The translations under genes were made by a program, and so were the position numbers. DNA of 28,392 nucleotides, taken from positions 1 through 28,392 of IMG/VR virus record IMGVR_UViG_3300008516_000222. One strand, written 5' to 3'. Shown here one piece after another: positions 13,245-22,700 of this stretch. Position 1 is the stretch's first letter. Each line of letters starts with the position of its first letter. Source of the stretch: a virus. The notes under the pieces are model-generated. The model saw only the letters and a list, made by a program, of their open reading frames with translations, did no database searches and was not told where the DNA came from.

Positions 13245-16200
13245 TATGCTACTCCTAATCTAACTTCATAAAAATCATCCGACTTCGCCCATAACTCACC
13301 TACTGCTGCACCAGCATTTGCTTGACTTGTGCCGGTCTTCATGGCTGGCATTAGGTGGCCACCATCTTTCAAGATCGTCTCTCGCAGTGTGTTTTCAGTG
13401 TAAAGTTCAATTATGCCACCAGCTATGTTTCCTGCTACCAGTCTCACTTTCCCCGGATGTGCACCATGTTCGTTACCGGAGACGATGATCGAAGCCCCAC
13501 GAGTCGCGTCGCTGGTGCCACCGCCGGTCAGAGCGGTCTGTTTAGTGTCCGATCCGTCCGCAGTGTCGGCTTTCATAGAGAAGGTGGCTGCGCTGTAGGA
13601 GATGGCTCCTGCAAGGACAAGATTCAGCGCGACGGTCAAACCGTCATCAGTCTTGAGCATGTTCGCTGCGCTACGGTACAGGTTCACGTCTGACCAGTGA
13701 AGATCTTTGCCGTCCGCGATAATGATGTCGTCGCCGACGTCGAGACCACCATCGATCTTTACATTGTCCGGCGTTCGCATCAGATTAGCCGCAGAACGAT
13801 ACCAAAGCGCGTCTCCACCAAGTAACAGTCCTGCAGTAGATCCTTGTAACGGAAGAGCCAACTGACCAGCACGACCTAGACCGAGAATCTCGGAGTCGTC
13901 CGCTTTGAGAACCTGAAATCGCGAGGCTGCGAAATCCTCGATTATGTTACTAATCGTGTAGCTATCCAACTGGATATAACCAGTTGCATCATTAGGCTCT
14001 CTGAAACATTCAATAAAACTCATACCTCCGCCTAGCGAGTGGGCTTCGAGGCGGATGGTGCTCTCATGTGTGGGATAAGAGTCTGCTTCAATGTAGATAT
14101 TTGAGTTTGTATCGTGATCAGGATGAAGAACATACAAACTCACGTATGAATCAGTTTCAGTTATCAACCCCCGGAGCCTCCCAAACACGTCCCCCGTACT
14201 ATCCCTAAACTTGTAGGCCCTAGTATCACTATAAGTGTCTGAGACTTCGATTCCGATCCCGCCGGAATTGAGAAAAACCACGCCAGCGCCAGCTTCAATA
14301 GCGCCTGTCACTGCATCGAATTTCGCCTGCAATACATCAACGAGCAGACCATACATCCCCGTGCGATCAATCCAGATACCCGTACCTGTTGCAGGCAGGC
14401 CGTTTGGATCAGCTATAGGTGGCGTCGAGCCGATGCTGATAGCACTGTTCTCACCAGGCATGGTCAACTTCTTGGTGATCTCGGCCCCTAGGGCGGCGTC
14501 GAGTGTGATGACCGCATTTCCGCCGCTATCCTTCACCGTCAGGATGCCAGCCGAGGTAAGCCCTATCCGTTCTTGCGAATCTGCCCATAGTCCAAGGGAA
14601 CTGCTCGTGGCTTTGAGGTAATTGTTTGTACTACCTCTGAGATAGACGCTCGTGCCGTCATACAGAAGCTGAGTACCATTAGCCACACCTACACGGAACT
14701 TGTACGTAGCAGGATCTCCATGCCTGCCCATCCAGACACCGTTGCCGCTTTGAATGGCAGTAGCTGAACCTACCGCCAGATAAGGTGTCGTCGGCTCAAG
14801 GTGTATTCGAAGATTAGCCCCGTCGTAGACTTTCACTTGAAGGTTGAATATATCAAAGCCTTCGGAACTAAGACGCATATACTGGTCGCCACTGGCTTCG
14901 TCGTGACCTTCGCCCGCGAAGAGCCCGTATTCATTCGGTGTACCAAAGATGCCATTTAGGTTGCCAGTCCGAGTCCGTACTATTCGATCATACCAGGGAT
15001 GCTCGTCCCACGTTACAACCTGCGCATAGGGACTGTTTACACCCATTAACCCATCAATAGCATTGACCTCGTGGTAGCCCATACCAGTAGTGCCAAAATC
15101 AAGTGCCAATGCGCCTCGCTTAACAACGGTGCTTGTGCTCATATAGCCAGCCGCAGGGTGACCATTAACTGTGCCACTCAGCCTAGTAAAAGTCCATCGT
15201 TGTTCGGGCGGATCGCTCTGAGGAGACGGAAAGTACGGGGCACTGACGGTGCCGAAACAATTGGTGATGTCCAGTCCGCCGCCAGACCGAGAAAAGTTGC
15301 GAACCATCACTGTATCCCCGGTTACAAAAACCTCAGCGGCGGGGAATCCTAAGAAACATTCCACCCAGAGATATGCTGTGTTACCTGCTGCTGGGGCTGT
15401 GAAATCCCGCGAAAGCGGTGCTACGCTCTTGGATATAATCTGCCCACCCGCCAAAGCCTGTTCTAGGTCAGCGATAAATGCCTTGGCGTGCATCTCGTCC
15501 ACGTAGAGGTAGCGAAGGTCGGCTGCGCCTCCATAGGTGATGTGCCATCCCGTGGTTTGGCTGGCATAGCTCTCTGATTGTATCGTTACACTTTCCTGGA
15601 ACTTAAGGAGATTGCCTGTGGCTGAAATGTTTACATCATCAGTACCTTCGATCTCTATACACAAATACTTGGCCGCGTCATATCCCAGACGCAACTGCTC
15701 GTCAGTCCTAATTACATGTATACCAGCGCTTGGCGATGCAACACCGATGCCAAGTATTGCGCCCATAACGGCAATGTAACCGGCAGTATAAAACTCTATT
15801 CTCTCATCGGAGCTACCAATGCCAATACTCTTGCTATTAGCCAATCGAATTTCACCCGTACCAGAACCGGTAGCCGTACCCATATTAAGTCCAATAGATA
15901 TAGTAAGTGAATCATCGGTTTTAAGAATATTCACTGCACCACGATATAGGTTTACATCAGACCATAAAATCTTATAAGCATCACCAATTGTTACATCAGC
16001 ATTAAAAGTCCAAGACCCAGTAATAGTCTCTGTATCACCATAGTTGGGATATACGGCACCGTGATCGTCGTCGTCTAATGAATCAGAGTTAAGGTTCCCG
16101 TGATCTATATTGGCTTCGATAATAGTAAGCTTAAGCTGATTAGTTTCAGCAATAGACGTGAGGATATTATTACCACTATATATCTTAATATAGTCTGTGG

Positions 16201-16423
16201 CACTAGGCGTGATAGTAGTATCGCTGCCATCGCGTAGCCCAATAAAACCAGTGTGGTGCTGATCGGCACTGACACTACCTATATTACTGTGAGGAATCTC
16301 TCTACCATCCCCACCGCCCCCATGTCTGTGTCCTAAGGTGGAGCTTAGAACGTCATCGCGTAGGTTATTATATTGGGCGATAACTGCTTCATCGCCAACG
16401 TTAATTGGTGAAGATTGTGCCAT
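13244..16423 (-). CDS. Large tail fibre protein
   Basis: A 1059-aa protein, coupled by TAATG to the 157-aa gene. It opens with VGDEAVIAQYNNLRDDVLSS (about 9-28), a probable attachment segment shared with the neighbouring gene. A His/Gly-rich piece GHRHGGGGDG (31-40) and DHGNLNSDSLDDDDHGAVY (about 108-125) follow. Beta-rich shaft segments come next, including two copies of WSDVNLYR-A-N-LKTDD (154-174 and 910-930) and a looser third, LWYRSAANLMRTPDN. The segment EMHAKAFIADLEQALAGGQI at about 310-329 resembles fibre proteins of other environmental phages. The C-terminus ends AVGELWAKSDDFYEVRLGVA-like beta strands. No peptidase or chaperone domain is seen. Its role is host recognition. The N-terminal quarter is AT-richer than the rest, suggesting mosaic assembly. 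Confidence 0.82.
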   Translation of the reverse strand: MAQSSPINVGDEAVIAQYNNLRDDVLSSTLGHRHGGGGDGREIPHSNIGSVSADQHHTGFIGLRDGSDTTITPSATDYIKIYSGNNILTSIAETNQLKLTIIEANIDHGNLNSDSLDDDDHGAVYPNYGDTETITGSWTFNADVTIGDAYKILWSDVNLYRGAVNILKTDDSLTISIGLNMGTATGSGTGEIRLANSKSIGIGSSDERIEFYTAGYIAVMGAILGIGVASPSAGIHVIRTDEQLRLGYDAAKYLCIEIEGTDDVNISATGNLLKFQESVTIQSESYASQTTGWHITYGGAADLRYLYVDEMHAKAFIADLEQALAGGQIISKSVAPLSRDFTAPAAGNTAYLWVECFLGFPAAEVFVTGDTVMVRNFSRSGGGLDITNCFGTVSAPYFPSPQSDPPEQRWTFTRLSGTVNGHPAAGYMSTSTVVKRGALALDFGTTGMGYHEVNAIDGLMGVNSPYAQVVTWDEHPWYDRIVRTRTGNLNGIFGTPNEYGLFAGEGHDEASGDQYMRLSSEGFDIFNLQVKVYDGANLRIHLEPTTPYLAVGSATAIQSGNGVWMGRHGDPATYKFRVGVANGTQLLYDGTSVYLRGSTNNYLKATSSSLGLWADSQERIGLTSAGILTVKDSGGNAVITLDAALGAEITKKLTMPGENSAISIGSTPPIADPNGLPATGTGIWIDRTGMYGLLVDVLQAKFDAVTGAIEAGAGVVFLNSGGIGIEVSDTYSDTRAYKFRDSTGDVFGRLRGLITETDSYVSLYVLHPDHDTNSNIYIEADSYPTHESTIRLEAHSLGGGMSFIECFREPNDATGYIQLDSYTISNIIEDFAASRFQVLKADDSEILGLGRAGQLALPLQGSTAGLLLGGDALWYRSAANLMRTPDNVKIDGGLDVGDDIIIADGKDLHWSDVNLYRSAANMLKTDDGLTVALNLVLAGAISYSAATFSMKADTADGSDTKQTALTGGGTSDATRGASIIVSGNEHGAHPGKVRLVAGNIAGGIIELYTENTLRETILKDGGHLMPAMKTGTSQANAGAAVGELWAKSDDFYEVRLGVA
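13634..13696 (-). repeat. Fibre shaft repeat, copy 2 (GC-rich codons)
   Basis: Codes WSDVNLYRSAANMLKTDD and the next three residues (910-930 of the large fibre). It is near-identical in protein to copy 1 but differs at many synonymous sites, with G/C-ending codons preferred. Confidence 0.75.
15902..15964 (-). repeat. Fibre shaft repeat, copy 1 (AT-rich codons)
   Basis: Codes WSDVNLYRGAVNILKTDD and the next three residues (154-174 of the large fibre). It is the protein-level partner of 13634-13696 but uses A/T-ending codons in many matching positions. Confidence 0.75.
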
Positions 16424-16896
16424 TAGGCCCTCGGAAGAACTGTAACTGTCAGTGTTCGCGCTGTAATATAGCGTGTATTAACACGGTCGGCCGGCCGACG
16501 GAATTGTACTTTAACAGTGGCAGTACCAGCAGAAACAGCACTATGAAACCAAGTTGCAGATTTTAGCGGCATGTATGTATCGTGTCCGCGCAATTCATAA
16601 GTGATACTGCTCGCTGCACCTACTAGAGACTTTAACTCACCAAGATCGCCAGTGCTAAAAAGATCGTCAAAGTTGAATGAGAAACTCACTATCATATCAC
16701 AGGTTGCACCTGTTGCTATAGATAGCGACATTCCGCCCACATCATTCCAGTTGGAATTATCGGGCATAGCCCAGTTATTAACTCCAGTACCACAAGCCGT
16801 TCCGGCACTAGCTGCTACATCACGCACGTCAGCACGCAAGTTATTATACTGGCTAGCATATAGATTATTACCAACTGCAACATCACTTGATAACAT
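16423..16896 (-). CDS. Small tail protein sharing the fibre N-terminal motif
   Basis: A 157-aa protein with GAGG 7 nt before its ATG. Residues about 13-25 (YASQYNNLRADVRD) match the N-terminus of the 1059-aa fibre just downstream. The rest is a beta-rich domain (GMSLSIATGATCDMIVSFSF, then TVKVQFRRPADRVNTRYI and TLTVTVL). It probably forms part of the distal tail to which fibres attach, or is a short fibre itself. The shared motif suggests both proteins dock on the same partner. Confidence 0.65.
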   Translation of the reverse strand: MLSSDVAVGNNLYASQYNNLRADVRDVAASAGTACGTGVNNWAMPDNSNWNDVGGMSLSIATGATCDMIVSFSFNFDDLFSTGDLGELKSLVGAASSITYELRGHDTYMPLKSATWFHSAVSAGTATVKVQFRRPADRVNTRYITARTLTVTVLPRA

Positions 16897-16900
16897 ATCT

Positions 16901-17206
16901 CTACCTCATATAGGTTACTAAGAGAGATGCGTCACTGCCTACTTTTACGCCACGGAAGTTAATGAGGTTATTAACACCATAAACAGTAATCACATCACCA
17001 ATAGCCAGTAGGTGTCCGACACTTGAAGATGGGTCGCTACCATCAACGCGAAAGCGTACTGTAGCAGTCTCTACGGAAAACATCGCCGCAGCGCCAGGTA
17101 AGCTATCTGTGGGAACGACTACGCTTCTAGTAAAACCTATAGGTGTGCCTGAAACAGTAATAGCTTCATAAGCAAATGCCTCAAGCGGAACCTCCCAAAT
17201 TGCCAT
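16901..17206 (-). CDS. Small beta-rich tail protein, function unknown
   Basis: A 101-aa protein with a strong AGAAGGAG site 6 nt before the ATG. The sequence is strand-rich: AITVSGTPIGFTRSVV, ATVRFRVDGSDPS, GHLLAIGDVITVYGVNNL and KVGSDASLLVTYMR. This type of roughly 100-residue barrel-like protein is frequent among small phage virion proteins (decoration or tail-tip). Position between the 329-aa tail protein and the fibre genes favours the tail tip. No specific partner can be named. Confidence 0.65.
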   Translation of the reverse strand: MAIWEVPLEAFAYEAITVSGTPIGFTRSVVVPTDSLPGAAAMFSVETATVRFRVDGSDPSSSVGHLLAIGDVITVYGVNNLINFRGVKVGSDASLLVTYMR

Positions 17207-17244
17207 TTCATTCTCCTTCTAATCCCAAAAGTTACAGGGCTATC

Positions 17245-18234
17245 TTAATTAGTATCAAACTGGAGGTACCAGTAAGACCAACGTACCTCCCCATACTGTT
17301 TCTCTATAGTGTGGGTAAAAGCATTGTATTCCCATAGCGTACCATTCTCCTTGAAAATCCTAATTTTGTCAAGGCATTCTGTAGTAGCAGCTGACTTTGT
17401 TACTTGCGCTTGAAAGCTAACAATGTTATTAACATTTGCTACGCCTACTTTGCTGTTATAGGTATTGACCACTTTAGAGAACCAGTTCCACCCATCAACT
17501 AATGAGCTAATGGGAACATCGTAGCGGTAGCTGTCGCTTGTAGGCGTTGTAGCATTGCTGCTAAAGTAGAAGCTTATATTAGTACCTGTGAGTCTACTTA
17601 CATCATCAATGTAGTACCAGAACTGAAACTTATCGGTCTCGGCAAATACATTAGTGTAGGCATCAAAATGGTTAGTGTTCTTAAAGGATACAGTAGCTGT
17701 ACCACCATAAGCCGAAACTGAAGCATCGCCCGCACGAACAATAACGGTTTCGGCCTTAACACTTGGTTGCTCTGATGTCCAGCCAGCCGTACCATCACAA
17801 TTATCGAGAGTTGATACTATAGCATCATCATAAAACAACCCAATCTCGGTCCAATCACCAACGCCAACCTTCGTATTGAACTTAGCCGAGTATCGAACTT
17901 TAGCTGTACCATATCCCCAGTCATATGTAAAGATTACAGGTACGCGTTCGAGTTCGTCAACAAGCGCTGTCGGCGTGCCACCAGCCGAACCAAGGCCAAC
18001 AGCAATGTAAGTGGGCCAAGTCGCGCCCCACTTTCCATACACTGTCCCAGGTGCGCCCCACTTAGTATTCTTTGTTGCCGTCCAATCACCAGATTCAGCC
18101 CACTTATATGGGTAGTCGTATGTTGGCTCATCCGCAACAATAACCCACTTTTGGACGGTACGGTGTGCTGATTGTGGTTGTACTCTTTGTGTACGATCAT
18201 ATATCCGAGCTAGAAAATCCTCGATGCCCCGCAT
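17245..18234 (-). CDS. Distal tail protein with carbohydrate-binding-like beta domain
   Basis: A 329-aa protein coupled by TAATG to the hub gene. The N-terminal 30 residues are helical and basic (MRGIEDFLARIYDRTQR). Next comes a Trp-rich stretch at about 43-75 (KWAESGDWTATKNTKWG and YGKWGATWP), then GLGSAGGTP. The main body (about 100-300) is a jelly-roll-like beta region, with FKNTNHFDAYTNVF, KFQFWYYIDDVS and WNWFSKVVNTYN, like sugar-binding modules on phage tail tips. The C-terminus is aromatic-rich (RWSYWYLQF). A baseplate or adsorption role is inferred from position and domain style. Confidence 0.65.
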   Translation of the reverse strand: MRGIEDFLARIYDRTQRVQPQSAHRTVQKWVIVADEPTYDYPYKWAESGDWTATKNTKWGAPGTVYGKWGATWPTYIAVGLGSAGGTPTALVDELERVPVIFTYDWGYGTAKVRYSAKFNTKVGVGDWTEIGLFYDDAIVSTLDNCDGTAGWTSEQPSVKAETVIVRAGDASVSAYGGTATVSFKNTNHFDAYTNVFAETDKFQFWYYIDDVSRLTGTNISFYFSSNATTPTSDSYRYDVPISSLVDGWNWFSKVVNTYNSKVGVANVNNIVSFQAQVTKSAATTECLDKIRIFKENGTLWEYNAFTHTIEKQYGEVRWSYWYLQFDTN

Positions 18235-19700
18235 TATTCTCGTAGCCTCGTAGAGAACTCTATGTTCGTCATAAGAATAGTACCGCCATCAGTAACTTGA
18301 ATGATCTTCTTAGTAACAGATGTTATAAAAACCGTTACAGCAATTTTATCACCGCTATCCCAGTCGCCACGCCCGCTTATCACCCAGTGACGAATATCAT
18401 AAATGTCGCGGACTTTCGACTTGATCTTAAAGTATTGTCCGCTTCGCCAACCCGTCATAGTAGTAGTGTTAGAGGGTTCGTAGATGCTAAAGCCCCCTGA
18501 AATTAGTGGCCACGCATGAGAATCAAGCAGCATATTGCCATAGAACTCTATGGGGTCATAGCCGGTATCTGACGGGCTATCTATACGATAATCAGGGAGA
18601 CTAATCATTACTTGGTGTTCACCGTCAGAGCCTTCACGCCTTGCCATTTCATTAATCGAATCAGGGTCCATAAAGACGGCAACACGGTCGGGAATTGCGT
18701 AATCGAAGGATACTTTAACGTAGTCACCACTTGCTGGCATATCAGTAGTGGGAAAGCGTACTCCCCAATTCATCACGCATACATAGGCGTAATTTGCTTG
18801 ACCCTCAATAGACTCTGCACTTCCATCCAGCGGGTCAAGCGCTAGAGTTTTTGTTACCCATTCATCCTCACCATGTTTAGTTTCCACCGTCATATCAACT
18901 TCATTCATTGGTGGCATGGGGAGCTTAAAGAATGACTGTGCGCCATCAGCGAGAACATTATGTTCATATGCATTATCACTCTGTTGCGCATAGTCTTTTA
19001 TGATTACTACATTAAAGAGACTAGAGACGTCTTCTGTTACCGTTACACCACCTATCTCAAGGTTTGCATCAAGGTCGAGTATGTTGCTATATGTTCCATT
19101 ATTCAGCGGCGAAGCATTGGCGGATACATCACTATCAGGAAAGAAATAAATCTTTGGTCGCCCTGCTACAGATGCGTCGAAACCTACATACCATGCATAT
19201 CCAGTAGCTTCTGATAAACGGTCAAAGATACCTGACGCGGGCTCGTAGTCATAACCTTCTTTGGGAACGTCAAGACCAGTTGCAATATTATCATCCCAGT
19301 TACTATAGTCTGTAAAGTCCGGTGCAAACTCCTGAAGAATGGTCTTGATTCGCGTGCCGGCTGCACCCTCAGCATATTCCTGTTTAGCGACGAGTCGGCG
19401 ATCAAGAAAAGCTGTATAATCCGAAACAATAACATTTACAAGCATAGTCTCGGGATTCTGAAAAGAATCATCAGTTGTAGCAACAACACCTTCAAACTCT
19501 CGAGTACTATCTATAATCAAAACCACTACATTGCCAGGCTTGGGCTTTGCCACAGTTTCCGCATCCAAATCAGCCCAGGGAATATACATATCGAACTCTA
19601 GGCTATCCCCCATAGAAGCAGCGCCATCCTGAATAGATATAGTCGGAATGTTAACGTAGGCTGTTACATCAACGTTATCAAGCTCTATAGCTACACCCAT
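18234..19700 (-). CDS. Baseplate hub / tail-associated protein (gp27-Tal-like)
   Basis: A 488-aa protein immediately after the tape measure, the usual hub position. It opens with a small beta-domain (VAIELDNVDVTAYVNIPT...GNVVVLIIDSTREFEGVV). A segment typical of hub proteins follows: VSDYTAFLDRRLVAKQEY, then TRIKTILQEFAP (about 117-128) and a helix FDRLSEATGYAWYVGFD (about 159-175) leading to KIYFFP. The C-terminal half has paired beta-barrel modules ending GGTILMTNIEFSTRLRE. AGGAG lies 8 nt before the ATG. The expected role is to cap the tail tube and hold fibres. No lysozyme or peptidase domain is seen in it. Confidence 0.75.
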   Translation of the reverse strand: MGVAIELDNVDVTAYVNIPTISIQDGAASMGDSLEFDMYIPWADLDAETVAKPKPGNVVVLIIDSTREFEGVVATTDDSFQNPETMLVNVIVSDYTAFLDRRLVAKQEYAEGAAGTRIKTILQEFAPDFTDYSNWDDNIATGLDVPKEGYDYEPASGIFDRLSEATGYAWYVGFDASVAGRPKIYFFPDSDVSANASPLNNGTYSNILDLDANLEIGGVTVTEDVSSLFNVVIIKDYAQQSDNAYEHNVLADGAQSFFKLPMPPMNEVDMTVETKHGEDEWVTKTLALDPLDGSAESIEGQANYAYVCVMNWGVRFPTTDMPASGDYVKVSFDYAIPDRVAVFMDPDSINEMARREGSDGEHQVMISLPDYRIDSPSDTGYDPIEFYGNMLLDSHAWPLISGGFSIYEPSNTTTMTGWRSGQYFKIKSKVRDIYDIRHWVISGRGDWDSGDKIAVTVFITSVTKKIIQVTDGGTILMTNIEFSTRLRE

Positions 19701-22700
19701 CTACCTAACTCCTGAAACTGCATGTCGTCTGCGCAGCTTACGCATAAGTTCAACTGAGACTAGGTCAGCCACTTCACGTATTCCCCCAGCACCTACAATA
19801 GTATTTCCAGTTACGAAAACATTAACTTCTTGCCCGGCAGCCCGTGTATTCTGTAGCGGACTAAATGTGAAGGCCTCCGCACCTCTTTCGCCTGCCAAGA
19901 AGAGTGTCGGCTTACGAACAATACCACTGCCACCGCGTTGCATTGGCGTTATAGGGATTACCTCGCCAGTTGTGTCAATCTTAGCTTTAATAACTATATC
20001 ACCAATACCTTTTAGGAGAGCTTTTCTAATTTTCTTGCCTACTTCTTCCAAGCTTGTTAGCAAGCTTTCAAGGTTCGTTTCTATACCGGCTTGAAGCTCA
20101 GACATTAGATTCACACCCCATGCATTAGAATCAAGGGCTGTAGTAAATAATCCTATTATGTCATCACGAATTCCTGTTAGAACAGGGTATAATGATTGCT
20201 CTGCGTAACCAGCTTTGACACCTTTTTCATAGGCATTCATAAGACCCTCGCCCCAAGATGATGCATCTAAGTCAGAAGATAACGAAGATTCTATTCCATC
20301 CTCTACTTTTGCTAAACCGAGTATTTGTCTCACCGCAAGTGTAGGAAGAACACCTAGCGGGAACTCCCATATGAATGCTATGGGAATTTTTAATAGGTTT
20401 GCCGGTGTTATTTCACTCAAAAACTCATTCCACGCCTCCTTGACTTTCTCCCAGGTATCCGCAAAATCAGATTTAAGTGCTTCACGATAATCCTCGTCAA
20501 GGGCGAATCTAATAGTAGCATATATTGTTAGTGCTGCCTCAAGGGTAAGGACGAGGGCAAGGAGGGCAACGGGAGCTTTTAGTAGAACGGGAGTTCCAGC
20601 AAAGGCTGCTATAAGAGCATCTTTTATACTTGTAAGGAGATTTGCGGTAAGAGCTATTGGGTACGACATAGCAATTCTAAGTAATATTAACGATAGAACG
20701 GTCTCTATAGGGTGCTCGTCAATCCAGGCCCAAATTTCTTCTTCAACAAACTTATTCCAAGTCTCCTGCATCTTCTTAGGCGCGAACGCATTAATGAGAA
20801 CATGAACAACACCAAGGACAATGGCAGCACCTATAGCACCTATAATAGCGGCTTTAATTGCAACACCAGCAGCATAAATAACAAAGTGTGCAGCACGCAT
20901 AATAAGGTGAAATGTTCCACTGGCAAGCTTTAAGGACCACTCAAGCCCAGCCTTAGCTAAGGTAATTGCAGATTGTACAGCCCACCATAGCCCGGCAATT
21001 GTTGCAATAGCCGTTGCAGTAATAGCAATTGAGGTTAGAACGGGATGTTCTTCCATCCATGCCTTTGTCTCGGGAGAGTTTAACCACTCTGAAGCTGAGT
21101 TCCAAAGAGATTGTACTAGGCCCTTTAGAAAGTTCCATACGAAAGCAAGAAAAATACCAATAGGGTTTTCCTCAAAGAACTCTTTAAGCGCTGGCTTTAC
21201 TGTCTCATTCCACCACTTCTTAATAGCCGGACCAATATTTAAGATAAAGCCCTTGATACTAACCCAGGCATTGCGAAAAGCATCTAAAAGTTCTTTAGGG
21301 ATAAGCTTACGCAACATATCACTGATTGGCTTGAGTAATCTACCGAACCATGCAAAGACCTTGCCAAGACTGCGTACTAACCCAAGCATCCATCGCAATC
21401 CATGCACACAAAGACGCATGAACTTAAGGAAAAGCCAGAGAGCTGCCACTACACTCTTGCGTATAATGTCGGCTAGCATTTGAATCTCAGGCGCAAACTC
21501 CTTTAGTGTATCATCCATTAACTTAAGGGTGCCGCGCCAGTGCGAAAGTACATCCTCAGACGCCCAAAGAGCGCGCGCAAGCGTAACTAGTGTTGTTGCA
21601 AAGTTAGCCAACTTTACCAGCAGTGGTCCAAAGAACTGCTTCCAAATCGGATAGAGCATGATACGCGTAGTGGCCAGTAGGCTCTCGCGAATCCTGCGAA
21701 GGGAAAATGTTGTACTTTGAGATACATCCTCGTAAACTTTCCCGTAGCGCTGCATAATTTTCATTTGAATGAATTGTGCTACGGCAGTACGGTTCGTAGT
21801 ATCTACCATACTTTTATTAACGTGAATGCCGATACGGTGTAGTGACTTCAGGCTAGCACTCTCAGCGCCCACAGCGCCGGTAAAAATCCGCGAAGCCTCC
21901 TCAACTTTAACGCCGAGTGCTGTAGCCAAAACTCCCATGGTATCAACAACTTCATTAGAGCCAAGGCCGGCCTTAGTTAGAATATCCATCGACTTAGTAA
22001 GGTCATCAAGCGTTGTTCCGTACTTAATTGCCTTCATCTGCGCATAGACAAACATCTTTCCAGCTTCAGCTAGATTGGTAGAAAGTCCACGAAGTTTGTT
22101 GATTGCCTCCTCTACAGTAGTGCCGGTATCGCGTATAGCTTTACTTAGGCCCAAGAAAGCTTTTGTCAAACCACCTACAGTGATAGCGAGTGCTGCTGTA
22201 ACCAGGGCAATTTTCGGTATGCTAAATCCGAGAAAAGCAAAAGAGTAAAGCAGTCCACGAATATTACCCTGAAGTGCGTTCATTGACAAGATGAGACCTT
22301 GCATAACCGACGACATCGGTCGCAACCTTGCAACTGTTTCCCAAATCTGGTTCTTAATATAACGGAATCCACGCGCACTATTACCAACAGCACCACTAAG
22401 GTCTGAAGTGGCTTTCGTGCTAGTTACAGCGGCTCTCGTAGATTCGTCTAGTGCCTGTGAGTGTTCAAGGATTGTACGTATTGTACCTTGTAGGGACTTA
22501 CGAAATGCCTCGGTTCGCGTTGCATTCGCTTGTGTGGCTGTCCCCAATTGCATAGTATTGGCCGCCGCACCTAATCCCTGTTTTCCCAGGCCCTCCAATT
22601 GTGGCAAAAGCGCAGCAATTTCATAAGCCATTTTATTTAGTGCGGCTGGCGTAATTCGCGCTGTAGTGGCACCCATCTTTTCCATAGAACTCGCTACTGC

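Noticed and set aside
13244-16423. Diversity-generating retroelement variable region in the large fibre
   Set aside because: No reverse transcriptase, template repeat or adenine-biased variable segment is visible in the window.
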